From an uncultured Flavobacteriales bacterium (GTDB lineage: Bacteria > Bacteroidota > Bacteroidia > Flavobacteriales > BACL11), in assembly GCA_905479165.1 (NCBI GenBank), contig CAJQLK010000097.1, positions 1 to 37,224 on the forward strand: a stretch of 37,224 nucleotides of DNA. Direction: 5' to 3'. Shown piece by piece: positions 9,466 to 18,901 of the stretch (its first letter is position 1; every line of letters begins with the position of its first letter). The notes beneath the pieces were generated by a model, which saw only the letters and a program-made list of their open reading frames with translations, was not told the DNA's origin and did no database searches. The position numbers were made by a program, and so were the translations under genes.

Positions 9466-10959
9466 TTGAAATTTCTTTTCCATATTTTACTACTTTTACT
9501 GAGTATCAGTACTATTGCTCAGAACAGTAAAAAAATTGAAATATTAAATGCTGACAATACTTACGCTAATGCTAACATTCATCCTAACTATTGGCGTTTA
9601 ATTGGGAGTGTTTCCTTTAAACAAAATGATGCAATAATGACTTGCGATTCAGCTTATCATTATACTGCTGAAAATAAAATGAAAGCCTTTGGGAAAATTA
9701 AAATTAACCAAGGCGACAGTATTACACTTACAGGGGAAATGCTTACTTATTTTGGGAAAGAGAACAAAGCTGACATAAAAGGAGATGTAGAGCTTATTGA
9801 TAAACATATGACCTTAAAAACCGAGCAAGTATTTTACAATTTAAGCACGAATATTGCCTCCTATCCTTATAAAGGAACTATTATTGATAATAAAAAAACT
9901 ATCAATTCTAAAAGAGGCGCTTACTATTCTAATATTCATAAGTTTATTTTTAAAGATTCAGTAGTTGTATTGGCTAAGGATTACAAAATACTTACCGATA
10001 ATATGCACTATAATTCCAACAGTGAAGTTACTTACTTTTTTGGTCCTTCCTTTATAATTTCGGACACCAAAACTATTTATTGTGAAAACGGTTGGTACAA
10101 TACCAAAAATAACATAGCACAGTTCAGGAAAAATTCTTATATAACTACTGATAACTACCTGCTAAAAGGAGATAGTCTATACTATAATAAAAACAAGCAA
10201 TACGGAAAAGCATTCAGTAATGTAGAGCTTATAGATACAGTTGAAAACATTACTATATATGGAGAGATTGCTGAATACTTTGAAGCAGAAGAAAAAGTAA
10301 TAATCAGTAAAAAACCTATATTGGAGTTACTGTTTGAAGAGGATACCCTATTTATGCATGCTAAGCAATTTGTTTCTCAGCAGAAAATAGGAGATAAAAA
10401 TGTGCTTGCTTACAATAATGTAAAGTTCTTTAAAACTAATTTTCAGGGGAAATGCGATTCATTAACCTATAATTTTACGGACTCATTAGTTGAGATGTAC
10501 AAAGAGCCAATATTATGGAGTAGTGAGTTTCAAATAACTGCTGACAGCATACAGTTCTTAGTCAAAAAAGGAAAGATTAGTATGATGTTCCTCCACCCTA
10601 GCCCAATGATAATAGCTCAAGAAGATTCATTGGATTACAATCAGATAAAAGGGAAAAATATGACTGCTTATTTTAATGATAATAAAATGAGGAGAATGGA
10701 TGTAGAAGGAAACGGACAAAGTATTTTTATAGTAACTGATGAGGAAACAAAAGATAAAATGGGTCTCAATTATACTGAGTGCACTGATTTGATACTCTAT
10801 TTTAAGGACAGTAAATTAGATGCTGTAAACTATGAAGTAAAACCCAACTCAGTAACTACACCTTACCAAGATGTAGAAGAAAAGAACCGCTACTTAAAAG
10901 GATTTAACTGGAGGGGAAGTGAACAGCCAAAATGCAAGGAGGATATTTTTATTGAATAA
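9466..10959 (+). CDS. OstA/LptA-like periplasmic protein
   Basis: 497 residues starting at TTG, 2 bp after purA; no ATG precedes the signal peptide (KFLFHILLLLLSISTIAQ), so the rare start is the best choice. The mature part is built of repeated beta-strand units such as MTCDSAYHY, KINQGDSITLTGEMLTYF and DNMHYNSNSEVTYFFGP, the OstA/LptA jelly-roll repeat. In Bacteroidota such OstA-like proteins are presumed to act in lipopolysaccharide transport across the periplasm. No LptD barrel is visible, and the length is greater than E. coli LptA. It converges with the OmpA-type gene and overlaps its 3' end by 11 bp. Confidence 0.8.
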   Translation: MKFLFHILLLLLSISTIAQNSKKIEILNADNTYANANIHPNYWRLIGSVSFKQNDAIMTCDSAYHYTAENKMKAFGKIKINQGDSITLTGEMLTYFGKENKADIKGDVELIDKHMTLKTEQVFYNLSTNIASYPYKGTIIDNKKTINSKRGAYYSNIHKFIFKDSVVVLAKDYKILTDNMHYNSNSEVTYFFGPSFIISDTKTIYCENGWYNTKNNIAQFRKNSYITTDNYLLKGDSLYYNKNKQYGKAFSNVELIDTVENITIYGEIAEYFEAEEKVIISKKPILELLFEEDTLFMHAKQFVSQQKIGDKNVLAYNNVKFFKTNFQGKCDSLTYNFTDSLVEMYKEPILWSSEFQITADSIQFLVKKGKISMMFLHPSPMIIAQEDSLDYNQIKGKNMTAYFNDNKMRRMDVEGNGQSIFIVTDEETKDKMGLNYTECTDLILYFKDSKLDAVNYEVKPNSVTTPYQDVEEKNRYLKGFNWRGSEQPKCKEDIFIE

Positions 10960-12559
10960 CAAAAGAAGACCTTCTGTTTTCTGCCTTATTTTCTCCTAAA
11001 GGTTGAATCTCTCCATAACCTTTAAACCATAGAGTATTTGCAACTTTTGAACTGAGATATTCAAATACTACTTTGGCTCTTTTTTCTGATAGTCTTTGAT
11101 TGTCAAATTCACTACCAACATCATCTGTATGTCCTTGTATTTCAATTTTAAGACTAGGGTTCTTTATAAGGTAGTCAATAAGATTATCAAGCTCAATATA
11201 AGATTCTGAATTTATCTCAGCTGAATTAGATTCAAAACTTACATTTTGTAAGACAACCTCGTCTCCTGCTTTTTGAGAAATAATTTCTTTTTCTAAGTTA
11301 GAAATCTGTTCAGCTTGAACCTGTTTTGGTAACTCAAAAACAAAAATATCTTCTTGCCCATGTCCAGATTGATCAGAAGTATAATAAGCAGTTTTCCCAT
11401 CACTTGCAACTATTAAGGAATTCTCAGAATTATGAGTATTTATTGGAAAGCCCATGTTTTTAGGAGTATTCCATTGCTCATCAGTTTTCGTTCTTCTGCT
11501 TAGAAATAAATCATCACTACCCATACCTACATGCCCATCTGATGCAAAGTAAAGTGTTAAGTTATCAGGATGTAAAAAAGGAGACATTTCTGATTTAGAA
11601 GTATTGATACTACTACCTAGATTTTCTGCTTTTAAGAAACCTTCTTTTGTGATTTCTGAGCGCCAAATATCTTCTTGTCCCTCCCCTCCATTTCTACTAC
11701 TTATAAAGTACAAATATTTTCCATCAGGAGAAAAACAAGCTTGTGATTCCCACTTTTTTGAATTAACATTTTTACCTAAATTATATTCTTTTGTCCAGCC
11801 ATTTTTATCAGAATATTGCCTAATATATAAATCACATCCTCCAATAGAATTATCTCTATCACAAGCAGTATAGACATACATACTACCATCTGCAGAAACT
11901 GTAATTGCACCCTCATTATATTCAGTATTAAAAGGTAATTGACTCACTGATTGTTCGCTTATATCATAAAGAAATAAGTCTTCTTGATCTCTTTCTTTAC
12001 TAGCTTCAATTCTTCTGGTAAATAGCAATTTCTCTCCATCAACAGAAATAGCATTTACATACTCACTCATCTCAGAATTAATAAGTGCTCCAATATTATT
12101 AAACTTAATATCAGTTGGGTTTTTAATTGCCTCAATTGCAAACTTGCAACTTTTCATTTTTAATGAAGTAGCCATTGAAACAATTTGATACTTATCATCA
12201 CTATGATTTAAGGTACTTTTAAGATAGTAAAGAGCATCAGAATAATAGCCATTATTGTAATACAAATCAGCAACCACCTCAATTCCTTTCACATCATTAA
12301 GATTATACTCAGAATATACATTCAGCAAAAATTCAGCTGCTTTCTCAATGTTTTTTTCAGAAGCAAAAATACTTGCTAGCAATAAGTTTGGTTTGTTCCA
12401 CTCAGCACTTTTATTAAGTATTTTAAAAGCTAATTGCTTTGCTTTTTCATTATTTCCTTCATTATAATATTTTACTGCTTTATCATATGTTTTATAATCC
12501 TTCTTTTGTGCAAAGGAAATGGTAGGCAATAAAAATAATATCAGAATAAAAATTCTCAT
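10949..12559 (-). CDS. TPR/PD40 beta-propeller/OmpA-domain envelope protein
   Basis: 536 residues with a signal peptide (MRIFILILFLLPTISFAQ). TPR-like helices follow at about 20-130 (YNEGNNEKAKQLAFKIL). A PD40/WD40-like propeller covers about 170-410, with repeated units such as SPDGKYLYFISSRNGGEG and HPDNLTLYFASDGHVGMG. A C-terminal OmpA peptidoglycan-binding domain (430-536) shows IEIQGHTDDVGSEFDNQRLSEKRA. The order resembles PorE-like T9SS accessory proteins, but no carboxypeptidase-regulatory domain is evident, so the link to T9SS is only a suggestion. The start codon shares one base with the queE stop. Confidence 0.85.
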   Translation of the reverse strand: MRIFILILFLLPTISFAQKKDYKTYDKAVKYYNEGNNEKAKQLAFKILNKSAEWNKPNLLLASIFASEKNIEKAAEFLLNVYSEYNLNDVKGIEVVADLYYNNGYYSDALYYLKSTLNHSDDKYQIVSMATSLKMKSCKFAIEAIKNPTDIKFNNIGALINSEMSEYVNAISVDGEKLLFTRRIEASKERDQEDLFLYDISEQSVSQLPFNTEYNEGAITVSADGSMYVYTACDRDNSIGGCDLYIRQYSDKNGWTKEYNLGKNVNSKKWESQACFSPDGKYLYFISSRNGGEGQEDIWRSEITKEGFLKAENLGSSINTSKSEMSPFLHPDNLTLYFASDGHVGMGSDDLFLSRRTKTDEQWNTPKNMGFPINTHNSENSLIVASDGKTAYYTSDQSGHGQEDIFVFELPKQVQAEQISNLEKEIISQKAGDEVVLQNVSFESNSAEINSESYIELDNLIDYLIKNPSLKIEIQGHTDDVGSEFDNQRLSEKRAKVVFEYLSSKVANTLWFKGYGEIQPLGENKAENRRSSFVIQ

Positions 12560-13188
12560 TAAGGAATATTCATGTATTTATGGCTTTGCAAGGATATTGT
12601 CCAATCTTTATTTTCTTTTACAAAATCAATAATCATTGGGATAACTTGCTCACGCTTACTCCACTCAGCTTGCAAATATAACTTACAATCATCTAGCAAA
12701 GCTCTTTGCTCCTCTGCCCAAATAAAGTCATGTTTATTATTCACTATAATTTTTAACTCATTAGCAAGTGGTTTTATTGCATCTAAAGGGGCTTGCATCT
12801 TTTTAGGAGATAAACACACCCAATCAAAATCACCACTATAAGGATAAGCACCAGAAGTTTCTAAATGAACTTTATAACCTTCATTTTTTAAGGCAGTAGT
12901 AAGTTTTGACATATCCCACATTAAAGGCTCCCCCCCTGTAATTACAACTGTATTCACAGCGTATTCAGCAATGCCCTTAAGTATATCAGCAATGGTAGTT
13001 GGAGGATGCAAATCAGCATTCCAACTTTCTTTTACATCACACCAATGGCAACCAACATCACAACCACCAATTCGCAAAAAATAAGCTGCAGTACCTGAGA
13101 AATATCCTTCCCCTTGTACTGTGTAAAAAGCTTCCATTAATGGAAGCATTTCTCCTTTATCTACTAATGATTTTGTTGATATATCCAT
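12559..13188 (-). CDS. queE: 7-carboxy-7-deazaguanine synthase (radical SAM)
   Basis: 209 residues. Converts 6-carboxytetrahydropterin to CDG in queuosine/preQ0 synthesis. It shows the N-terminal EAFYTVQGEGYFSGTAAYFLR, then the cluster motif GGCDVGCHWCDVKESW (CX3CX2C binding the 4Fe-4S), VITGGEPLMW for SAM binding, and the typical C-terminal WTISLQSHKYMNIP. Its stop overlaps the next start by one base (TAATG), so it is coupled to the OmpA-type gene. queC and queD are not in the window. Confidence 0.93.
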   Translation of the reverse strand: MDISTKSLVDKGEMLPLMEAFYTVQGEGYFSGTAAYFLRIGGCDVGCHWCDVKESWNADLHPPTTIADILKGIAEYAVNTVVITGGEPLMWDMSKLTTALKNEGYKVHLETSGAYPYSGDFDWVCLSPKKMQAPLDAIKPLANELKIIVNNKHDFIWAEEQRALLDDCKLYLQAEWSKREQVIPMIIDFVKENKDWTISLQSHKYMNIP

Positions 13189-13255
13189 TTTACAAAAGTA
13201 ACTTAATTTGTTAATGTAATAATTAGATAATGTGCTTATTTCGGATAAGGAAAAA

Positions 13256-13301
13256 AACTAGTAACAATCAACTAACAACTAGTAACTAACAGCTATATTT
13301 G
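13256..13301 (+). promoter_or_regulatory. ftcD promoter with direct repeats
   Basis: AACTAGTAAC occurs twice (13256-13265 and 13277-13286), 21 bp apart, directly upstream of a TATATTTG -7 box (13294-13301). The usual TTTG -33 box is absent, so the repeats may be an activator or repressor site on the same helix face. The ATG is at 13323. Confidence 0.4.
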
Positions 13302-13322
13302 TCAAAATAAATTTAAAGAAAG

Positions 13323-15017
13323 ATGAGTAAGAAAATTATAGAATGTGTGCCTAACATTTCAGAAGGAAGAGATGAAGATAAAATAAGAATTATCTCGCAA
13401 ATAGTGGAAGAAGTTGATGGTGTGAAACTCCTAAATGTTGATCCGGGAAAAGCAACTAACCGTACGGTAATTACCTTTGTTGGAGAGCCTCAACAAGTAA
13501 TTGATGCTGCCTTCCTTTTGATACAAAAAGCACAGGAACTAATTGATATGAGCAAACACTCAGGAGAACACCCAAGAATGGGAGCTACTGATGTTTGTCC
13601 GCTAGTACCTATTGCAAATATTAGCATGAAAGAAACTGCTAAATGGGCACATAAACTAGGCGAAAGAGTAGGGACAGAGTTAGGAATTCCTGTTTACCAT
13701 TATGAAGCAGCAGCAAAAGAAGAAAAAAGAGTAAACCTTGCAAACTGTCGTCAAGGAGAATATGAAGGCTTATCCAAAAAATTAGTGGATGCGGATTGGA
13801 AGCCAGATTTTGGTCCTGCTGAATTTAACAAAACAGTTGAAAAATCAGGAGCAACAGGTATTTCGGCTCGAGACTTTTTAGTCGCTTATAATGTGAATCT
13901 AAATACTACTTCAACCAGAAGAGCAAATGCAGTAGCTTTTGATATTCGTGAAGGAGGAAGGATTAAAAGAGAAGGAGGAACTCTATTAGGAAAAATAATG
14001 AAAGATGCAGATGGAAATCCTTTAAAAACTCCAGGACTTTTTAAAGCAGTAAAAGGAATTGGCTGGTATATTGAAGAATATGGAGTTGCACAAATTTCTT
14101 ACAACTTAACTGACATTAACATCTCTCCTTTACATGAAGTATTTGACAAAACTTGTGAGCGTGCAATCGTTAGAGGTATGAGAGTAACAGGATCAGAATT
14201 AATTGGTTTAGTTCCTAAAAAAGTATTGATTGATGCTGGAAAACACTACCTTAAAAAACAAGAACGCTCTACAGGAATTAGCGAAAGTGAAATAATTAAA
14301 ATCGCGATTAAAACTTTAGGATTAGATGAATTAACCCCTTTTATCGCTGAAGAAAGAATAATAGAATACATGTTGGAAAGTGATGCCAACAAGCTACTTG
14401 TAAACATGAGCCTTACTGGTTTTGCAAACGAAACAGCAAGTGAAAGTCCTGCTCCAGGTGGAGGTTCTATTGCTGCTTATTGTGGAGCTATGGGAATTTC
14501 ATTAGGGGCAATGGTTGCGAACCTTTCTGCACATAAAAGAGGTTGGGATAACAGATGGGAAAAATTCTCAGAATGGGCAGAAAAAGGAATGGCTTACCAA
14601 AATACTTTGTTGGACTTAGTAGATGAGGATACCAATGCCTTTAATAAAATTATGGATGCTTTCCGTTTACCAAAAGATACTGAAGCGAATAATATAAAGA
14701 GACAAGAAGCAATACAAGCAGCAACCCAATATGCTATTACTACTCCTTTCAAGGTTATGGAAACAGCTTACAACTCAATGGAGGTAATGAAGGCCATGGC
14801 TGAATTTGGAAATCCTAATTCGGTAACAGATGCTGGGGTTGGTGCACTGTGTGCTAGAACTGCTGTAATTGGTGCTTTCCTGAATGTTAAAATTAACTGT
14901 GGCGATTGTGAGGACAAAGACTTTGTAGCTGATATTTTAGATAGAGGACAACAATTAGTTAATGATGCTTGTGCTTTGGAAGATGAGATTATGAAAATTA
15001 CGAATTCGAAAATATAA
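13323..15017 (+). CDS. ftcD: Glutamate formimidoyltransferase / formimidoyl-THF cyclodeaminase (fused)
   Basis: 564 residues. The N-terminal formiminotransferase domain (about 1-325) shows ECVPNISEGRDEDKI, KHSGEHPRMGATDVCPLVPI and AFDIREGGRIKREGGTLLGK. The C-terminal cyclodeaminase domain (about 345-564) shows ESPAPGGGSIAAYCGAMG and GNPNSVTDAGVGALCARTA. The fused enzyme moves the formimino group from histidine breakdown onto THF and releases ammonia, giving methenyl-THF. No other hut genes lie beside it. It heads a tight plus-strand group with the yjdM-like gene and rlmF (5 and 1 bp gaps). Confidence 0.95.
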   Translation: MSKKIIECVPNISEGRDEDKIRIISQIVEEVDGVKLLNVDPGKATNRTVITFVGEPQQVIDAAFLLIQKAQELIDMSKHSGEHPRMGATDVCPLVPIANISMKETAKWAHKLGERVGTELGIPVYHYEAAAKEEKRVNLANCRQGEYEGLSKKLVDADWKPDFGPAEFNKTVEKSGATGISARDFLVAYNVNLNTTSTRRANAVAFDIREGGRIKREGGTLLGKIMKDADGNPLKTPGLFKAVKGIGWYIEEYGVAQISYNLTDINISPLHEVFDKTCERAIVRGMRVTGSELIGLVPKKVLIDAGKHYLKKQERSTGISESEIIKIAIKTLGLDELTPFIAEERIIEYMLESDANKLLVNMSLTGFANETASESPAPGGGSIAAYCGAMGISLGAMVANLSAHKRGWDNRWEKFSEWAEKGMAYQNTLLDLVDEDTNAFNKIMDAFRLPKDTEANNIKRQEAIQAATQYAITTPFKVMETAYNSMEVMKAMAEFGNPNSVTDAGVGALCARTAVIGAFLNVKINCGDCEDKDFVADILDRGQQLVNDACALEDEIMKITNSKI

Positions 15018-15022
15018 AAACT

Positions 15023-15364
15023 ATGTCAGAAGAAATGAAAGCTTGCCCAATATGTGAATCTCCTTATGGATATTGTACAGGTTTTGATTCCTACACTTGC
15101 CCAGAATGTTCAAATGAATGGAGTCCTAAGGAAGTAGAAATGGAAGGAGGAATAGTGGTATTGGACAGCAATGGAACTCGTTTACAAATTGGTGATAGCG
15201 TTATTGTTATCAAAAACCTTCCTGTAAAAGGTGCTCCTAAAACAGTAAAATCAGGTACTAAAGTAAAAAATATCCGCCTAACTGAAGGAGAACATAACAT
15301 CAACTGTAAAATTGATGGATTTGGTTCAATGCAACTGAAATCAGAATTTGTAAAGAAAGGTTAA
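15023..15364 (+). CDS. YjdM/PhnA-like zinc-ribbon protein
   Basis: 113 residues with an N-terminal zinc ribbon (CPICESPYGYC and CPECSNEW) and a C-terminal KOW-like beta domain (LQIGDSVIVIKNLPVKG). This is the family named PhnA/YjdM, historically linked to alkylphosphonate use but without a firmly assigned function. Full length. It lies between ftcD and rlmF, 5 bp and 1 bp away, so it is cotranscribed. Confidence 0.88.
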   Translation: MSEEMKACPICESPYGYCTGFDSYTCPECSNEWSPKEVEMEGGIVVLDSNGTRLQIGDSVIVIKNLPVKGAPKTVKSGTKVKNIRLTEGEHNINCKIDGFGSMQLKSEFVKKG

Positions 15365-15365
15365 T

Positions 15366-16280
15366 ATGCCCGAAACCAAAAAACCAACTCTACACCCTAG
15401 AAACAAAAACAAAGGTCAGTATGATTTAAAGGCTTTAATAAAAGTTAATCCGGATTTAGCAAAGTATATAAAAACAAATAAGCTTGGAATAGATACTATT
15501 GACTTTACTAATCCTATTGCCGTAAAGCTACTTAACAAATCATTATTGAATCATTATTACGGAATTCAATTCTGGAAATTTCCTGACACTAACCTTTGCC
15601 CACCTATCCCAGGTAGAGCAGATTACATACACTACATGGCTGATTTACTGGGGAAAAATGACAACATTACTTGTTTGGATATTGGTGTTGGTGCAAGTTG
15701 TATTTACCCTATAATTGGGATAAGTGAATACAACTGGAATTTTATTGCATCCGATATTGACAGGAAATCAATTGCAACAGCTAAAAAAATAGTAAACTCA
15801 AATCCTAGCTTAAAAGACAAAGTTGACTTCCGTTTTCAAGAAAATAAAAACCAAATCTTTAAAGGTATTATTAATGAAGATGATAAAATGGACATAACAA
15901 TTTGCAACCCTCCATTTCATGCTTCAAAAAAAGATGCAGAAAAAGGAAGTATGCGAAAAGTAAGGAACCTTACAGGTGAAAAATTAAAAATAGTACAGCT
16001 TAACTTTTCTGGAATGGTAGATGAAATGATTTATGAAGGAGGAGAAAATCAGTTTATACAGAATATGATTATTGAAAGTGTAAACTATGCTGAAAACTGC
16101 CTATGGTTTAGCTCCTTAGTTTCCAATGAAAGAAACTTAAATAGGTTTTACAGTTCATTGGAAAAATATGGAGCAAAAGATGTAAAGACAATTCACATGA
16201 CTACAGCTAATAAAATTAGTAGAATTGTTGCTTGGACTTTCCAATCAGAAGAAAAGCAGAAACAATGGAAAAAGAAATAA
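15366..16280 (+). CDS. rlmF: 23S rRNA (adenine(1618)-N6)-methyltransferase
   Basis: 304 residues. N6-methylates one adenine of 23S rRNA. The N-terminus LHPRNKNKGQYDLKAL and the SAM motif CLDIGVGASCIYP fit RlmF. The catalytic NPPF tetrapeptide is at 181-184, followed by HASKKDA. Full length. A strong hairpin follows the stop, closing the ftcD-yjdM-rlmF unit. Confidence 0.93.
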   Translation: MPETKKPTLHPRNKNKGQYDLKALIKVNPDLAKYIKTNKLGIDTIDFTNPIAVKLLNKSLLNHYYGIQFWKFPDTNLCPPIPGRADYIHYMADLLGKNDNITCLDIGVGASCIYPIIGISEYNWNFIASDIDRKSIATAKKIVNSNPSLKDKVDFRFQENKNQIFKGIINEDDKMDITICNPPFHASKKDAEKGSMRKVRNLTGEKLKIVQLNFSGMVDEMIYEGGENQFIQNMIIESVNYAENCLWFSSLVSNERNLNRFYSSLEKYGAKDVKTIHMTTANKISRIVAWTFQSEEKQKQWKKK

Positions 16281-16323
16281 CTAATTTCTTCTTTTTAACA
16301 TCTTTACGCAAAGTATGAGCTGG

Positions 16324-16362
16324 AAAATAAAAATACTATGCTTAGCATAAGACTTTATTTTT
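16324..16362 (+). terminator. Intrinsic terminator after rlmF
   Basis: AAAATAAA (16324-16331) pairs with TTTATTTT (16354-16361), and an inner stem TATGC-tta-GCATA closes the loop. It ends in a T run and lies 44 bp after rlmF. The A/T symmetry could also let it act on the opposite strand. Confidence 0.65.
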
Positions 16363-16369
16363 AACTAAT

Positions 16370-16377
16370 TATCTTTG
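16370..16377 (+). promoter_or_regulatory. Candidate -7 box of the 16406 lipoprotein
   Basis: TATCTTTG matches TAnnTTTG and sits 28 bp before the ATG, just after the rlmF terminator. No convincing -33 box is seen. Confidence 0.5.
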
Positions 16378-16405
16378 CAACATACTAACCAATACATATT
16401 TATTA

Positions 16406-16972
16406 ATGAAAAAAATATTTTACACTTTATTAACCGTTTCTATCATCTTTGCTGCCTGCAAAAAGGAAGAGGAAAACTCTATTGCTGCACCAACTGTTGG
16501 AATTGTAGGAGGAGCTTGGATTACAGACTCTGAAGAAATAACAATGCATGCAGTAGTTTCTATGGGTGGTATAGTTGTGATGGACACAACTATTACTGAA
16601 ATAGAAACAAATCAAGATTCAATGGAGACTGTAATACAAAAATTCTGGGACAATGGTGATTTTAACGCATGGGACAATAATAATAATCTTGTTGATATTG
16701 GTACTTGGGTGCAATCAGGCACTACTGTAACCATAACAACAGATACGGTAATTGTTGGGGAAATAATATCAGTAACTAAAACAAATTTAGTACATACAGT
16801 TGAAGGTACTGATAATTTTACTGAAGATGGTCTTGATTATGATGTCGACTATACTTTCACAGCCAATCATACTAGAGATGAAAATGGATTTACTACTAAC
16901 AACACAAACCAAAGAAAAGAAAATACTTCTTGGATTAACAAAAGAAGATTAATGAATATTATTAAGCGTTAA
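16406..16972 (+). CDS. Lipoprotein, lipocalin-like, unknown role
   Basis: 188 residues with a lipoprotein signal (MKKIFYTLLTVSIIFAACKK; lipid on C18), so probably attached to a membrane. The mature part (GGAWITDSEEITMH, then WDNGDFNAWDNNNN, then GTWVQSGTTVTITT) has the alternating strand pattern of lipocalin-like Bacteroidota lipoproteins. It has its own promoter and terminator and stands alone. The specific function is not recognisable. Confidence 0.75.
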   Translation: MKKIFYTLLTVSIIFAACKKEEENSIAAPTVGIVGGAWITDSEEITMHAVVSMGGIVVMDTTITEIETNQDSMETVIQKFWDNGDFNAWDNNNNLVDIGTWVQSGTTVTITTDTVIVGEIISVTKTNLVHTVEGTDNFTEDGLDYDVDYTFTANHTRDENGFTTNNTNQRKENTSWINKRRLMNIIKR

Positions 16973-17008
16973 TTTCAAACAAATAAGCAACCTCTGTGCT
17001 TACATCAT

Positions 17009-17043
17009 AAAAAGGAATGTCCAAACTAAGGCATTCCTTTTTT
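17009..17043. terminator. Bidirectional terminator between convergent genes
   Basis: An A-run plus GGAATG (17009-17019) is a perfect reverse complement of CATTCC plus a T-run (17032-17042), with a 12-nt loop. It sits between the lipoprotein gene and the convergent aminotransferase gene and can end transcription both ways. Confidence 0.8.
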
Positions 17044-17869
17044 ATTTGTTCGCTTTTGGTTTTAGATACTGATGAATTAATACTTTTTGTAATTTGGTAG
17101 AATGTTCGAAAGAAAAGAACTCAGTTTCTTCAACTCTTTTAACAGGAATAATACCACTTACAGCATTAGTAATAAATATTTCATCTGCATTTAAAATTAC
17201 TTTTTTTGATAAGGAATTTTCAATTACATTCTCATTATTCAAAACCCATCCCCTCATGGCACCGCTTACACACCCATCACTTAAAGCAGGAGTATAAATA
17301 ATATCTTCTTTAACTATAAAAATATTAGAGTTGGAACATTCAATCACTTTATCATCCGTGTTAAATAAAATAGCATTTTCAAAATTATTCTCTCTTGCAT
17401 AAATTGATGACAATACATAAACTAATGCATTACATGATTTAATTGTTGAAAGCTTATTTTTGGTTTTAATCTCATCAGTATAAAAACAAAGTTTAACTGG
17501 TTTTACAACATTAAACCCTTCTCCTTTATTTGTGATAATTAAAAGATTTACTTCTGATGAAAATGGTAAATATTTTCCTTTAGAATCTCTACTAAAATGT
17601 AATTTGACCGTACCATTAAAAATTTTGTTCTTTATAAGCAGTGTTTCTATAACTCTACTGAGTTCCTTCTCGCCATAATTAAAATCTAATGATAAAATAG
17701 AACAAGATTCTATTATCCTTAAATAATGAACAGAGAAATTAAAAATATTAGAATTTATAATCTTAACGGTCTCAAAAAAACCATCACCATAATTAAATGC
17801 TCTGTTTTCAATTGAAATTTTCACATCACTTGAATCAACATATTCTGAATTATAAAATACAATACTCAT
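17042..17869 (-). CDS. Class IV PLP aminotransferase, probably aminodeoxychorismate lyase
   Basis: 275 residues of the IlvE/PabC/D-amino-acid transaminase fold. It shows ENRAFNYGDGFFETVKI (21-37), the PLP lysine K144 in LSTIKSCNALVYVL, E177 and SNSNIF (179-184) for cofactor binding, and a C-terminal DEIFITNAVSGIIPV. The short length and the GDGFFET start fit PabC (4-amino-4-deoxychorismate lyase, folate synthesis) better than IlvE, but substrate choice cannot be proven by reading. It lies between two terminators, so it is monocistronic. Confidence 0.8.
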   Translation of the reverse strand: MSIVFYNSEYVDSSDVKISIENRAFNYGDGFFETVKIINSNIFNFSVHYLRIIESCSILSLDFNYGEKELSRVIETLLIKNKIFNGTVKLHFSRDSKGKYLPFSSEVNLLIITNKGEGFNVVKPVKLCFYTDEIKTKNKLSTIKSCNALVYVLSSIYARENNFENAILFNTDDKVIECSNSNIFIVKEDIIYTPALSDGCVSGAMRGWVLNNENVIENSLSKKVILNADEIFITNAVSGIIPVKRVEETEFFSFEHSTKLQKVLIHQYLKPKANK

Positions 17870-17899
17870 ACAAAATTATTAGAAATGCGAACTTATAAA

Positions 17900-17925
17900 A
17901 AAAGCCGAGCAAATGCTCAGCTTTT
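17900..17925 (-). terminator. Intrinsic terminator of sucD
   Basis: Stem AAAAGC-c-GAGC / GCTC-a-GCTTTT around an AAAT loop, with a T run on the minus strand after the stem. It lies 22 bp beyond the sucD stop. Confidence 0.75.
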
Positions 17926-17946
17926 CTTTAATAAATTCAAATTTCA

Positions 17947-18825
17947 CTAAGCTGTAACACCCATTTTATCAGCCATTAATTTTCCAATTTCAGCAGGAGA
18001 TTCAGCAACAGTAATTCCACATTCTCTCATAATAGCCATCTTAGCTTCAGCAGTATCTTCAGCACCACCAACAATTGCACCAGCATGTCCCATTGTTCTT
18101 CCTGCTGGAGCAGTTTGCCCAGCAATAAATCCAACTACTGGCTTAGTACCATTCGCTTTAATCCATTTAGCAGCATCAGCTTCTAATTGTCCACCAATTT
18201 CACCAATCATAATAATTCCATCAGTTTCTGGGTCATTCATAAAAAGCTCAACAGCTTCCCTAGTAGTTGTTCCAATAATTGGATCACCACCAATACCAAT
18301 TGCAGTTGAGATTCCCATACCTGCTTTTACCACTTGATCAGCAGCTTCATAAGTTAAAGTTCCTGATTTTGATACAACACCAATTCTACCTTTTTTGAAA
18401 ACAAAACCTGGCATAATACCACATTTTGCTTCATCAGGTGTAATAACACCAGGACAGTTAGGCCCTACTAATCTACAATCCTTATCAGATAGATATTCTT
18501 TAACAATAATCATATCTCTTGTAGGAATTCCTTCTGTAATACAAATGATTACTTTTATTCCTGCCTCAGCAGCTTCCATAATTGCATCAGCAGCAAATGC
18601 TGGTGGTACAAATATCATTGAAGTATTAGCACCTGCTTTTTCAACAGCCTCAGTTACTGTATTAAAAACAGGTCTATCTAAATGAACTTGACCTCCTTTT
18701 CCAGGAGTAACACCCCCTACTACATTTGTTCCGTACTCAATCATTTGTCCTGCATGAAAAGTTCCTTCAGTTCCTGTAAAACCTTGTACAATTATTTTTG
18801 AATCCTTATTAACTAATACGCTCAT
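17947..18825 (-). CDS. sucD: Succinyl-CoA synthetase alpha subunit
   Basis: 292 residues from ATG at 18825 ([20 protein letters not shown]). The frame extends further to 19056, but that extension has no family match, overlaps mnmE, and would pass through the promoter. The CoA-binding Rossmann start [10 protein letters not shown] lies at 15-24, [11 protein letters not shown] mid-protein, and the phosphohistidine H247 in GHAGAIVGG. It forms the TCA-cycle ADP/GDP-dependent ligase together with SucC, which is not in the window. Confidence 0.96.
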   Translation of the reverse strand: MSVLVNKDSKIIVQGFTGTEGTFHAGQMIEYGTNVVGGVTPGKGGQVHLDRPVFNTVTEAVEKAGANTSMIFVPPAFAADAIMEAAEAGIKVIICITEGIPTRDMIIVKEYLSDKDCRLVGPNCPGVITPDEAKCGIMPGFVFKKGRIGVVSKSGTLTYEAADQVVKAGMGISTAIGIGGDPIIGTTTREAVELFMNDPETDGIIMIGEIGGQLEADAAKWIKANGTKPVVGFIAGQTAPAGRTMGHAGAIVGGAEDTAEAKMAIMRECGITVAESPAEIGKLMADKMGVTA

Positions 18826-18849
18826 TGATTTGTTTTTTAATTTGGGTTG

Positions 18850-18879
18850 CAAAATTAGAACATTATGGCTATTAACAAA
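18850..18879 (-). promoter_or_regulatory. sucD promoter
   Basis: On the minus strand TTTG (18876-18879), 18 bp, TAATTTTG (18850-18857). This nearly ideal Bacteroidota -33/-7 pair lies 24 bp before the sucD ATG and is back to back with the mnmE promoter. Confidence 0.65.
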
Positions 18880-18889
18880 GGATTTTAAA

Positions 18890-18897
18890 TACTTTTG
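18890..18897 (+). promoter_or_regulatory. mnmE -7 box, implying a leaderless start
   Basis: TACTTTTG matches TAnnTTTG and ends only 4 bp before the mnmE ATG at 18902, so the mRNA would have almost no 5' leader. Confidence 0.5.
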
Positions 18898-18901
18898 CAG
18901 C

